DNA of 64,000 nt from positions 48,284 through 112,283 of the forward strand of contig CAZRJB010000002.1 of the NCBI GenBank assembly GCA_964600435.1, read 5' to 3'. Positions within the stretch are counted from its first letter, which is position 1. Each line of letters opens with the position of its first letter. A model generated the notes under the pieces. The model had not been told where the DNA came from, searched no databases, and saw nothing but the letters and a program-made list of their open reading frames with translations. The DNA is from HGM11367 sp964600435. Its GTDB lineage: Bacteria; Bacillota; Clostridia; Christensenellales; UBA1242. Positions 44,684 to 53,121 of this stretch are shown in pieces. The translations under genes and the position numbers were made by a program.

Positions 44684-45886
44684 TTATGCTAGAAAACAAT
44701 TTAAAACACCTGAGCATGCAAGCATGTTTATCAAATTGTCGCTTTTATATATAAATGGGGCAACAGCAAGTGCTTTAAAAACATCTGAAATTTGGCTCGT
44801 TAATTCAATACCATATTTAAATATTGAACGTACCTTTTTTGCAAATTCTTTAATAAAGAACAGTTGCTGGTTAATTAGTCTATAATTGTTTTCTCTGTTT
44901 TCTAAAAAAACTTTTTTTGCAGATGCTTTTTTTGCAAAAACATCAAAAAAGTTGTTATTTTTTAAGTTTTTGTATGATATTTTATTGTTTTTTATTAATT
45001 TTGCAACTTTTAGATAGTTGTTTTTTTCCAAACATTTTAACGTGTTCAATTCAATAAAGCCTTTTAGTGTTGACAAAATTGATTTTGCACAAACAAGCAT
45101 TTTTTTGCCCGCCATTTCTGAATTATTGTTTATGCTTGAAAAAACATTATACATGTTAAACAAATAGTAGTTTTCTCTGTTTAACAAACCTATGTAAAAA
45201 CCAAAATCTATAAACAAATCCATTAAAACCAAGTTGGAATCTTCCCCACAAAGCAAAATGTTTGTTTGTTCTGATTGGAGTTTGTTTAAAATTTTTTCCA
45301 ATCCAATAAAAATATATCTTTCTTTTTCGTGGTCGTTTGCTACACCTTCGACATAAACTGCCCGCAAAGATTGCAAAAAGCAAAGTCCCTCGATGTTTAC
45401 ACTGCAACTAGAGTTTTTTATTATTTGTTCTTGAATAAAAATTTTGTTTGGAAATTCTGCGTAAAAACTTTTGCTTGGGTCATATGGATTTATGCAGTAA
45501 TTAGAAAAATATGCCAAAGTTGAAGCAACAGTTGGGCAAACAATGTATGGCAGTTTAAACATGTGACAAAAGAATTTAACAGAATCGCAACATTTTCCCC
45601 CACCAAATGCCACAACCAAGTCAAAGTTGCCAGCAGACAATCTGTCTTTTAAAGATTCCAACTCTGCTTTAATAAAATTTTGCCTTGCAACAAAATGGCT
45701 AACATTTTCACTTCCACAAAACAACGAATTTAAAAGACATGTTACATTTTCCGCAGGAACACTCTTTGTTGAAACGAGTAAAATTTTTTTGTTGTTAAAA
45801 TTTAGTTTTATGTATGTTTTTACATCTTCAAATGCATTCTTTTTGTAAATTATGTTTTTATAATAAGAATTTTCAATTTCCATCAT
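44684..45886 (-). CDS. glycerol-1-phosphate-dehydrogenase-like protein (iron-ADH superfamily), possibly degenerate
   Basis: About 400 residues; start at 45886 or, better spaced from AGGAG, at 45883. The N-terminal half has the superfamily's nucleotide-binding features: a VVAFGGGK loop with Asp and Lys at the expected spacing (GGGKCCDSVKFF) and the PTVAST segment (residues ~118-123). The metal-ligand region is poorly conserved, and the two usual His residues are not obvious in the C-terminal half, so it may not be a functional dehydrogenase. In Bacteria, G1P dehydrogenases (AraM/EgsA type) make sn-glycerol-1-phosphate. It begins a minus-strand group with the exported protein and the SpoIIQ-like gene. 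Confidence 0.6.
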   Translation of the reverse strand: MMEIENSYYKNIIYKKNAFEDVKTYIKLNFNNKKILLVSTKSVPAENVTCLLNSLFCGSENVSHFVARQNFIKAELESLKDRLSAGNFDLVVAFGGGKCCDSVKFFCHMFKLPYIVCPTVASTLAYFSNYCINPYDPSKSFYAEFPNKIFIQEQIIKNSSCSVNIEGLCFLQSLRAVYVEGVANDHEKERYIFIGLEKILNKLQSEQTNILLCGEDSNLVLMDLFIDFGFYIGLLNRENYYLFNMYNVFSSINNNSEMAGKKMLVCAKSILSTLKGFIELNTLKCLEKNNYLKVAKLIKNNKISYKNLKNNNFFDVFAKKASAKKVFLENRENNYRLINQQLFFIKEFAKKVRSIFKYGIELTSQISDVFKALAVAPFIYKSDNLINMLACSGVLNCFLA

Positions 45887-45998
45887 TCACTCCTTGAACA
45901 AATTTTAACAAAAGAAATTATTGATATTTTGATAAGTTTTGTAGAAAAATTGTTTTGTTTGTCGCATTAAAAATTGTTTTTTTGCAAACAATAGAAAT

Positions 45999-47105
45999 AT
46001 GATTAAATATGCATTAAAATTTAAAAAAAATGTTAAAAAAATCAATTTTTTTGTATTTTTTTTGGTTTTTTTAACAATTTTGAGCGCTTTTTTCTCTTTT
46101 TTTGATTGTCATGTTTTTGCGGAAAACAGTTTTTATTACACAACCAAAGTCGAGCATTTGTTTACACATTGTTTGATTGCTTATCCAGAAATTGCATTTA
46201 AAAAAGACAACGAAATGAAAAAATATTACTCTGCAGATTGCATAACTTCTATCGAATTTGTTGCCATTTTAAATGAACTATATTCAAACAACTATGTTCT
46301 TGTTAAAATTAGTTCTTGTTTTAATGTTGACAAAAATGGTACTGCTGTAAAGGAAAAAATTAAAATTCCTAAAAATAAAAAGGCACTAATTTTAAGTTTT
46401 GATGATGTTAATTACGACAAAAAGAAAAAAGGTCTTGGCATGGTGGATAAAATTATTGTTAACAAAAACGGAGAACTTGCAACCCAAACCAAAATCAACG
46501 GAAAAACAGATGTTAGGCAAGACTTAGAATTTGCGCCTATTCTTGAACAGTTTATTAAAAAACATCCAGATTTTTCCATTGATGGAGCAAAAGGGGTTTT
46601 AAATTTGACTGGCTACGATGGAATTTTGGGTTATAGAACAGGACACAGAAACAATGTTGATCGAGATGAAGAAATTGAGCAAGCAAAAATTGTGATTAAC
46701 AAACTTAAAATTTGTGGTTGGGAATTTGCCTGCCACAGCTATGGACATTATCACATGAACAAAATCAGTTTGGAAAAATTTAATGAGGAAATTTTGCTTT
46801 GGAAAAACGAAGTTGAACCATTAGTTGGAAAAACAAATGTTTATGTTTATCCTTATGGCGAATGGCAAGTTTTTGAAAACGGTGAAATTTGTGAAAAGCA
46901 CAAAGCTTTGCAAAATGCAGGTTTTTCTCTTTTTTGTGGGGTCGGAATGAAAACTTTTTACTCATATTTGCCAAACAAGAACAGTCACAAAGTTTTGTTT
47001 ATGGATAGAAAATGTGTGGACGGAAACACAATTTTGTCAAACAGGTCAGAACTTTTTCCATTTTTTAACCCAGCAAAAATTGTTGACTATTCTAGATTTC
47101 TTTAA
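45999..47105 (+). CDS. secreted polysaccharide deacetylase (NodB/CE4 family)
   Basis: 368 residues. A signal or anchor helix (residues ~15-40) precedes a NodB homology domain with the metal/catalytic motif SFDD (Asp135, Asp136) and the His pair HSYGH (His246, His250). The first ~120 residues before the domain are of unknown type. The protein probably removes acetyl groups from cell-wall or capsule amino sugars outside the cell; the substrate is not known. The gene stands alone on the plus strand and its last 14 nt overlap the convergent membrane protein gene. No Shine-Dalgarno is evident. Confidence 0.85.
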   Translation: MIKYALKFKKNVKKINFFVFFLVFLTILSAFFSFFDCHVFAENSFYYTTKVEHLFTHCLIAYPEIAFKKDNEMKKYYSADCITSIEFVAILNELYSNNYVLVKISSCFNVDKNGTAVKEKIKIPKNKKALILSFDDVNYDKKKKGLGMVDKIIVNKNGELATQTKINGKTDVRQDLEFAPILEQFIKKHPDFSIDGAKGVLNLTGYDGILGYRTGHRNNVDRDEEIEQAKIVINKLKICGWEFACHSYGHYHMNKISLEKFNEEILLWKNEVEPLVGKTNVYVYPYGEWQVFENGEICEKHKALQNAGFSLFCGVGMKTFYSYLPNKNSHKVLFMDRKCVDGNTILSNRSELFPFFNPAKIVDYSRFL

Positions 47106-47604
47106 ACTCTGTTTCTGATGCTTCAACTATAAATGTAAGAATATAGTTTATGTTTGTTTCAAGCTTGTTGTTTTCGCTTAATCTAACATATTTGCAGAGT
47201 CCAATTTTTTCGTTTGAGCCAATGGTTTGATTTAAATATAAATAGCCATCTTCACCACTCACCCAATTTGTGTAACCATACATTAAATTGTTTTGCGTTG
47301 CTGCACCAACAAGTTCTATTTTTGCACGCAAAAAAAGTGGAACGTTTATGTTTGACGTTTTTAAAAATATTTCCTGCTTAATATCATCGTTTAATAGTGT
47401 TGTTCCACTAAAATTGCTTGCTGTTACAAAACTCCCTTGCCCAGATATGGTTATTGTTTGCTCTTCACCTAAAATTTTTTGATATTCAACCACCCTGCCA
47501 TAATAAAAACCACCACTAAAATTGTAAATTATGCTAATTAAACAAACAATGCTTAAAATTACAATGACCGAAATATAAATAACATTTTTTGATTTGTTTT
47601 TCAT
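47092..47604 (-). CDS. membrane-anchored extracellular protein of unknown function
   Basis: 170 residues from the ATG at 47604, with AAAGGA upstream at a rather long spacing. A positively charged start and one hydrophobic helix (VIYISVIVILSIVCLISIIY) are followed by a beta-rich extracellular part with VPLFLRAKIELVG, reminiscent of SipW-dependent/TasA-like proteins, though the match is loose. A long hairpin terminator separates it from hisS. Function unknown. Confidence 0.5.
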   Translation of the reverse strand: MKNKSKNVIYISVIVILSIVCLISIIYNFSGGFYYGRVVEYQKILGEEQTITISGQGSFVTASNFSGTTLLNDDIKQEIFLKTSNINVPLFLRAKIELVGAATQNNLMYGYTNWVSGEDGYLYLNQTIGSNEKIGLCKYVRLSENNKLETNINYILTFIVEASETEFKEI

Positions 47605-47690
47605 CTTTTTTTGCAATTCCTTTTTAATAAATAAATTTTTATCAAAAAAAGCAATATTTAAACCTTTTAATGCGTTTTTAACCAACTCAA

Positions 47691-47756
47691 AAAAAAGGAA
47701 GAGTGCTCAAATGAAACAAACCCCATAAGGATTCACTCAAACACCTTCCTTTTTTA
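47691..47756 (-). terminator. long-stem terminator after hisS
   Basis: The minus-strand RNA folds as one extended hairpin: AAAAAAGGAAG with CUUCCUUUUUU, continued by GUGUUUGAGUG with CAUUUGAGCAC and capped by an AAUCC/GGGUU stem. It ends in eight U. It is 21 nt after the hisS stop. Confidence 0.75.
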
Positions 47757-47776
47757 TTGTGCAATTCCACACCTTT

Positions 47777-49033
47777 TTACAACTCACCATTGTTGCTGAA
47801 AATTTCTACAAAGCTTTTAAAACCAAACTCAGCAAGCCTTTCTTTTTGAAATTTGGCATTGTTGTTTCTTGGAGAAATCATCACTGTTTTGCCTTGTTTT
47901 CTCAATTCGTTTGCTCTTTTGATTGTTTGTTGAATTTTTTCTTTTTTTACATCTTTTGCAATTAAAACCGCCAACTTGTCTTGGTTTTCGGCAGGAGCAA
48001 GATTGTTGTCTTTTATAACTGAAATGATTCTTTCAAAACCAATGGAAAATCCGCAAGCACAAACTTCTTTCAAGCAATATTTTCCTATCATTTTATCATA
48101 CCTTCCACCACCAGCAACAGAAGCATGATAGTTGCTAAGTTCAATTTCAAAAATTGGCCCAGTATAATATGACATTCCTCTAACCAAAGTTGGGTCAAAA
48201 ACAACTCTGCATTGATTATTTACAAGGCTTGATGTTATTTCAATTATATCATTTAAGTTTTCAACAACTTCGTCAGGCAAATAGCCTTGCAGTTTGTTGC
48301 CAATAAAACTTTTACAATCAACTGCATCGTTTAAGTTTTCAAACATTGAACAATATTGTTCAACATTGTCTTTTTCAAGACCAAATTCTAACAAACAATT
48401 TTTTACTCCGTCCAAACCAATTTTGTCAATTTTGTCAAGGATTATATAAATAGACTCTAACTTCTCTTCTGAAAAATGGCAAGCAAGAGCCATTGCTTTT
48501 AAAATGTTTCTGTCATTAACTCTAACCTTTAACTCTTTAATACCCAATTCGTTTAGCATGTTTGCAGTGGCTGTAATAAGTTCAATTTCTGCCAAGTTGC
48601 TACCATCGCCAAGAATATCTATGTCGCATTGAGTAAATTGCCTAAATCTACCCTTTTGCGGTCTATCTGCCCTAAAAGATTCTCCTATTTGCAAAGACTT
48701 AAAAGGCAACGGCAACTTTTCGCCATTGTTTGCATAAAACCTTGCAAGAGGAACAGTTAAATCGTATCTAAGCCCACTATCGCACAAATCTTCTAAAGAT
48801 TCAGATTTTGTAAGTTTTTCACCCCTTTTCATAATTTTAAAAATTAACTGTTCGTTTTCACCACCTTGTTTATTGGTTAAGTTTTCTATGTGTTCAATTA
48901 ATGGGGTGTTTATTAGCATAAAACCATGTTTTTTGTATGTATCTTTTATTTTTCTTAAAGCATATTCTCTAATAACCATATCGTTTGGCATTTGTTCTGG
49001 CATGCCTTTAACGGGTGTTTTAATAAATTCCAT
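47777..49033 (-). CDS. hisS: histidyl-tRNA synthetase
   Basis: Class II synthetase charging tRNA-His. 418 residues, the usual length. It has motif 2 (SFRADRPQKGRFRQFTQCDID), the histidine-specific LVRGMSYYTGPIFE and AGGGRYDKMIG segments, motif 3 (CGFSIGFERI) and a C-terminal anticodon-binding domain. An AGGAG ribosome binding site is 7 nt before the ATG. Unlike valS, no His-rich leader peptide or attenuator is visible upstream; the preceding terminator belongs to the upstream gene. Confidence 0.97.
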   Translation of the reverse strand: MEFIKTPVKGMPEQMPNDMVIREYALRKIKDTYKKHGFMLINTPLIEHIENLTNKQGGENEQLIFKIMKRGEKLTKSESLEDLCDSGLRYDLTVPLARFYANNGEKLPLPFKSLQIGESFRADRPQKGRFRQFTQCDIDILGDGSNLAEIELITATANMLNELGIKELKVRVNDRNILKAMALACHFSEEKLESIYIILDKIDKIGLDGVKNCLLEFGLEKDNVEQYCSMFENLNDAVDCKSFIGNKLQGYLPDEVVENLNDIIEITSSLVNNQCRVVFDPTLVRGMSYYTGPIFEIELSNYHASVAGGGRYDKMIGKYCLKEVCACGFSIGFERIISVIKDNNLAPAENQDKLAVLIAKDVKKEKIQQTIKRANELRKQGKTVMISPRNNNAKFQKERLAEFGFKSFVEIFSNNGEL

Positions 49034-49085
49034 TTTAAATCTCCTAGTATTGTCATTTAAGTTGTGTTATTATTTTCATTAAATT

Positions 49086-49118
49086 ACAATAAAAAATAGT
49101 CTTTATGCAACTATTTTT
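49086..49118 (-). terminator. terminator after the SipW-type gene
   Basis: AAAAATAGT / ACTATTTTT (49110-49118 with 49092-49100) with a U-run on the minus strand, between the 49134 gene and hisS. Confidence 0.75.
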
Positions 49119-49133
49119 CACATAACTTGTTTT

Positions 49134-49817
49134 TTAAATTGAGTCAATATCATTCAAACTTGCGCTCATTTTAAGCTTTAATGCGCCATCTTTTAGTGCA
49201 AATGTTTCAGCTGCAGATTTTAAAGTTAGTGTCACAACAAAAATTCTTGTTTCACCTTCTAGAAAATCTGAACACAAAGAGTCACCTTTTATAACATCTG
49301 TTCTTAAGAGCAATTCATTATTTTTTGTTGGCGCTTCTGGTTCTGGGGTTACATCTTTATCCTTTTTTAAACTTGTTCCAATTTTGCTGTTTACATAAGA
49401 AGAAATTTGAACAGCACCCTCACCCGCTGTTTGGTCTGAAAAGTTATATTTTGAAGAACCGGTCCATTCAAACCCAAACCTAATTTTTATGTCACGAGAG
49501 TGCAAGTTTTTGACATATATGTGATAAGTTATTGAATTTCCATTTTCAATTTCGTCATTAAACTCAACATCTGGAAGAGCGGTGAGTTGAGTTAAAGGAA
49601 GTTGTGAGCCAGATGGTTGAGAATAATAATATGTTGCATTTTCTGCAGGTGCATCACCCTTGCCGGCAGAAACCTCCACAAAAACATTTTGAACAGTAAA
49701 TTCAACAGAGCTTGTTACAGAAAAAGTTGCACTTGAAGCAGCATACACTCCAAAAGCCATAAGCGAAATCATTAACAAAATAGATGCACAAAGCGAAACA
49801 ATTCGAAATTTTCTCAT
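49134..49817 (-). CDS. exported protein with SipW/TasA-type leader
   Basis: 227 residues. The N-terminal helix (residues 8-27) ends VYAASSATFSVTSSVEFTVQNV, the pattern of SipW-dependent substrates such as TasA, CotN and camelysin-like proteins, where a SipW-type signal peptidase cleaves at the Ala-rich site. The mature part is beta-rich with a Pro/Asp-rich loop and ends in KLKMSASLND. Such proteins form fibres or act as biofilm/surface components in Firmicutes; that role is inference here. No sipW gene is in the window. It is followed by its own terminator. Confidence 0.65.
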   Translation of the reverse strand: MRKFRIVSLCASILLMISLMAFGVYAASSATFSVTSSVEFTVQNVFVEVSAGKGDAPAENATYYYSQPSGSQLPLTQLTALPDVEFNDEIENGNSITYHIYVKNLHSRDIKIRFGFEWTGSSKYNFSDQTAGEGAVQISSYVNSKIGTSLKKDKDVTPEPEAPTKNNELLLRTDVIKGDSLCSDFLEGETRIFVVTLTLKSAAETFALKDGALKLKMSASLNDIDSI

Positions 49818-49883
49818 AACTTTTCCCCTTTTTAATAGAAATAGTTTATAACATTCTACATTTTTTAGTCAAATTATTACAAG

Positions 49884-50615
49884 TTAATAATCAACTTTTT
49901 TTAAAATTAACCCCTTTGCCGGCATTGTTTTTCCTGCAAGACTTCTAGACTTAGAATCTAAAATGTTTTTTACATCAACAGCGGACAACTTTCCACGACC
50001 AACATCAACAAGCGTTCCCACAATAATTCTAACCATATTATACAAAAATCCGTTGCCACAAATTTCAAACTCAAACAAGGCATCTGTTTGCTTAATGTTT
50101 ATGCTATAAATTGTTCTAACAAAATCTGGAGTTGTTGTGTTTGCCGAACAAAATGCTTTAAAATCATGCTCACCAGTTAATATTTTTGCTGCTTTTAACA
50201 TGTTTGAAAGGTTTAAATTATATGTTAAATATGTGGTAAAAGCACTATCAAAAGGGCTTTCAATTTGCCCCACCTTAACTCTATATAAATAGGTTTTTTT
50301 ATGTGCTGAAAAACGAGCATGAAAAACCGAATCAACTTCCTTTGCCCATAAAATTCTAATATCATCTGGCAACTTAACGTTTAAAGCAATTGGAAGTTTA
50401 TCTACTGCAGAAAAATTTATTTTTGCACTAAAACACTGCTCAATTGCATGAACACCTGCATCGGTCCTTCCGCTTGCAAAAATTTCAGGGTTTTTTATGC
50501 CAAGTTCCTGCATTGCATTTTCAATAACTTCTTGAATTCCCAAGGCATTGTTTTGTTTTTGCCAGCCTGCATAGTTTGTCCCTAAATAACTGACTCCAAA
50601 TAAAACATTAATCAT
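49884..50615 (-). CDS. truA: tRNA pseudouridine(38-40) synthase
   Basis: Converts U38-U40 in the anticodon arm of many tRNAs to pseudouridine. 243 residues, the usual TruA size, with the catalytic Asp52 in ASGRTDAGVHA and the VSYLGTNYAGWQ start typical of the family. The C-terminal MVRIIVGTLVDVGRG segment is also conserved. It overlaps the upstream HD-domain gene by 8 nt and is the last gene of a three-gene overlapping unit. Confidence 0.96.
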   Translation of the reverse strand: MINVLFGVSYLGTNYAGWQKQNNALGIQEVIENAMQELGIKNPEIFASGRTDAGVHAIEQCFSAKINFSAVDKLPIALNVKLPDDIRILWAKEVDSVFHARFSAHKKTYLYRVKVGQIESPFDSAFTTYLTYNLNLSNMLKAAKILTGEHDFKAFCSANTTTPDFVRTIYSINIKQTDALFEFEICGNGFLYNMVRIIVGTLVDVGRGKLSAVDVKNILDSKSRSLAGKTMPAKGLILKKVDY

Positions 50616-51276
50616 TTTCTTTGTTCTCTTTTAATTTATTATTTTCCAAATAATCACTCATTTTTTTAAATATGTCATCTTCTTTAAAATGCTTTTTATC
50701 TGAATAAATAAACATATCGGAAACGTTGGTTATTCCTTTTTTGTACATTTCTTGAATTTTGGGATTGTCTTTTATTGAATCGCCATTTTCATAGATTAAG
50801 CAACCTTCTTCACCATATAACTTTGCTTGAATGTCACATTCCAACTTGTCACACTTATGTGCAAAAATTGCTTCAGGAGTTGCAAGTGTGTTAAAGTCGT
50901 GAATAAGATTGTTATAAACCTCTTTTGCAACAAGATTTTTAAATATTGCTTGCACAGCCTTTTCACCATTTTGTTTTAACTTTTCTTTTTGGTCGCCATC
51001 AAAAGGTGTGATATCTCCAATAACAATCTCTTCTGTTTCGTGAATTGCCAACATTAAAATAACCTCGGCAAGATTAACATTTGGCAACGTTTCGGACCAT
51101 ATTGCAACAGCCAACATACAAGTTCCATAAATGTGTTCTGCAATTGACTCCACTCTTGCACGCTTAACACCCCATCGTTTCCAACCTGACCTAACAACGT
51201 CTTTAAGTTTGTTTGTTAAAACATAGTAGTCCAAAATTGTTTTAATTTTTTTATCATCAGTTTTTAGTTCTATCAT
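50608..51276 (-). CDS. HD-domain hydrolase (YfbR/HDDC2-like)
   Basis: 222 residues with an HD-type metal site: His48 (IAEHIYG), His79-Glu80 (LAIHETEEI) and Asp88 (IGDITPFDG). This matches the HD_3/YfbR-HDDC2 group of nucleotide phosphohydrolases (5'-deoxynucleotidases); the exact nucleotide is not known. A GGGG ribosome binding site lies inside the upstream gene, which it overlaps by 20 nt, and it overlaps truA by 8 nt, so expression is coupled. Confidence 0.8.
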   Translation of the reverse strand: MIELKTDDKKIKTILDYYVLTNKLKDVVRSGWKRWGVKRARVESIAEHIYGTCMLAVAIWSETLPNVNLAEVILMLAIHETEEIVIGDITPFDGDQKEKLKQNGEKAVQAIFKNLVAKEVYNNLIHDFNTLATPEAIFAHKCDKLECDIQAKLYGEEGCLIYENGDSIKDNPKIQEMYKKGITNVSDMFIYSDKKHFKEDDIFKKMSDYLENNKLKENKEND

Positions 51277-51904
51277 CTAATTTCCCCTTTGAAATTTTGT
51301 TTGCTTTTTTGTGCTGTTGCCTTGTTTGTTTTTTGTATTCAAACACATCAATGTCTGCTCTGACAAATCTATACATTTGAAGCCTTTTATCTTGAAGTTC
51401 TTTTCTAACCAAAAAATGATTATCAACCACTTCCCACAAAAAAACATAAGCAATTAAGTCAAAAACATAGGTTATTGCAAAATGAACATTTAAGTAGCAT
51501 AACAAAAGATAAATTCCAAAAGAAATCAACCCAAAAGTAAGCAAATATATTGAAAATTTTGCATTTTTTTGAAGTTTTCTGTTGATTGCCCTAACCTCTC
51601 TTTTATAGTTGTTTTTTATTGCATGTTCAATTTCTTCTTTTTTTTCGTCTGTTGGATTTTTAACGTGAAAATGAAGTGCCAGCTCTACTTTTTGAGGGAT
51701 TGCTTTTGATTTTTTATCTAAAAATTCTGCAAATTCGTCATCTAAAACATTTTCTCCATTTAAGTCATAATATGAAAAAATATCATCGTAGTTTTCGGCG
51801 CCAACATCAATAACTCCACGATTGTTGGCATCTGTTTCATAAAACTCATCATCTCCGAGTTTTGATTTTTCTAGTTTTCTGATTTGTTTGATTCTTTTAA
51901 ACAT
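51257..51904 (-). CDS. membrane protein of unknown function
   Basis: 215 residues: an acidic N-terminal ~110 residues with helical, charged stretches, then two hydrophobic helices near residues 118-137 and 143-160, and a basic C-terminal tail (KKQTRQQHKKANK). No domain is recognised. It is the first gene of the unit with the HD protein and truA. Confidence 0.55.
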   Translation of the reverse strand: MFKRIKQIRKLEKSKLGDDEFYETDANNRGVIDVGAENYDDIFSYYDLNGENVLDDEFAEFLDKKSKAIPQKVELALHFHVKNPTDEKKEEIEHAIKNNYKREVRAINRKLQKNAKFSIYLLTFGLISFGIYLLLCYLNVHFAITYVFDLIAYVFLWEVVDNHFLVRKELQDKRLQMYRFVRADIDVFEYKKQTRQQHKKANKISKGKLDDRTKN

Positions 51905-52034
51905 AATTACCTTCTAAACAAGATATTATCACACAAACATTTTTTTTGCAACTAGATGTAATTCAAGTGATTTAAAAAGACAAAAATGTAACAAATTTGT
52001 TCAATTTTTCATAGTTCTATAAAAGGAGGAAAAT

Positions 52035-52601
52035 ATGTTTATAATAAAAAAATTAAGCGACAATAGTAAAGAATTTTTAAATACATACTACGATATTGTT
52101 GACCAACTCGAAAAGGAAGTTTCGGGTGTTGAAGTCGAAAAAAGCATTTCAGAACTGTTTATTAAACAAGTTGTTCCATTTTTTAATGCAAGCGTTAAAA
52201 TGAATGACAATATTTTAAAATTTACAACCAATGTTGATGTGGAAAATTTTGCAAAAAACACATCAGAAGAGCACAAACAAAATGCCGACACACTTTTAAA
52301 CATGCTTGAATCTTGTTCTTGTGCTTGCAACTCTGAAAGAGATATAAAACTATACATGCGAAAATTTGAAGAACTTTTTAATTCCACAATACACAAACTA
52401 AATTCAAATCCAGCAACAAACAACTTGGATGCCATTTATATAACTTCAAAAATAAACCTGTCTGAAGGCATTGTTTTGATGGCAAAAAACGTTATGGTAT
52501 ATGGCATATGTCAAGAACTTAAAGATTTTATTCCCGAAATTGTTGAAGCATTAAACTTAAACATTGGAACATTAAAAAGTTTGCTTAAAAATGTGATGTG
52601 A
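52035..52601 (+). CDS. hypothetical helical protein
   Basis: 188 residues with a strong AAAGGAGG ribosome binding site. Predicted mostly helical with no signal peptide or membrane helix and no recognised domain; a short Cys cluster (CSCAC) sits near residue 95. Monocistronic: the upstream gene is divergent and a terminator follows. Function unknown. Confidence 0.6.
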   Translation: MFIIKKLSDNSKEFLNTYYDIVDQLEKEVSGVEVEKSISELFIKQVVPFFNASVKMNDNILKFTTNVDVENFAKNTSEEHKQNADTLLNMLESCSCACNSERDIKLYMRKFEELFNSTIHKLNSNPATNNLDAIYITSKINLSEGIVLMAKNVMVYGICQELKDFIPEIVEALNLNIGTLKSLLKNVM

Positions 52602-52617
52602 TTTTTTGTTAACATGC

Positions 52618-52657
52618 AAAACCACCAAAAACTCAATTTTGGTGGTTTAAATTTTTA
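52618..52657 (+). terminator. terminator of the 52035 gene
   Basis: AAACCACCAAAA / TTTTGGTGGTTT (52618-52629 with 52637-52648) followed by a T-rich tail. Confidence 0.75.
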
Positions 52658-52663
52658 AATTTG

Positions 52664-52692
52664 TTGCAAAATGTGTGTTAATGATTTATAAT
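52664..52692 (+). promoter_or_regulatory. promoter of tRNA-Leu
   Basis: TTGCAA (52664-52669), a 17-nt spacer and a consensus TATAAT (52687-52692), 32 nt before the tRNA 5' end. Confidence 0.7.
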
Positions 52693-52724
52693 TGCCACAT
52701 GGGTTTGTTAACAAACTCAATTAT

Positions 52725-52810
52725 GCAAATATGGCGGAATGGTAGACGCACAAGTCTCAGAAGCTTGTGATAGAAATATCGTGCGAGTTCAAGTCTCGCT
52801 ATTTGCACCA
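52725..52810 (+). tRNA. tRNA-Leu (anticodon CAG)
   Basis: 86 nt including encoded CCA. The acceptor stem GCAAATA / TATTTGC is perfect; the anticodon arm CAAGT-CTCAGAA-GCTTG gives anticodon CAG (Leu, codon CTG). The variable arm is long, as in class II tRNAs, and the T arm is GCGAG-TTCAAGT-CTCGC. Confidence 0.95.
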
Positions 52811-53113
52811 CTACTATTTTTTTTGTGCGGCTACCATTCCGTTTTAGGGCTCCCATGTTGAACTTATGTGAAACATGGGAAGAGGAAAAAACAAGCAAGC
52901 AAGCCAATTTTGCTTGGCAAAATGGCAATAGCGCAGTTTTTGACGAAGACGCACAAGTCTTTTGAAGCTTGTGATAGAAATATCGTGCGAGTTCAAGTCT
53001 CGCTATTTGCACCACTACTATTTTTTTTGTGCGGCTACCATTCCGTTTTAGGGCTCCCATGTTGAACTTGTGTGAAACATGGGAAGAGCAAAAAATAAGC
53101 AACTAAGCCAATT
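52744..53113 (+). repeat. tandem duplication of the tRNA-Leu 3' part plus flank
   Basis: Unit 1 (52744-52909) runs from the D-arm of tRNA-Leu through the CCA end, a T-run and a CCCATGTT/AACATGGG hairpin to AAGCCAATT. Unit 2 (52947-53113) repeats this with few changes. A 37-bp linker separates them. This is what integration or recombination at a tRNA 3' end leaves behind. Confidence 0.85.
52925..53014 (+). pseudogene. tRNA-Leu pseudogene
   Basis: It keeps the anticodon-stem, variable-arm, T-arm and CCA sequence of the neighbouring tRNA-Leu, but the D-arm side differs, the 5' acceptor arm reads GCAATA (one A short of GCAAATA), and the anticodon loop has one extra base (CTTTTGAA). It cannot form a normal tRNA. 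Confidence 0.75.
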
Positions 53114-53121
53114 ATAAAGAA

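Noticed and set aside
52686..53102. 138-codon minus-strand frame with an internal repeat (ARLELARYFYHKLL)
   Set aside because: It is the antisense of tRNA-Leu and of its duplicated copy, and has no ribosome binding site. Such frames are a known false call opposite tRNAs.
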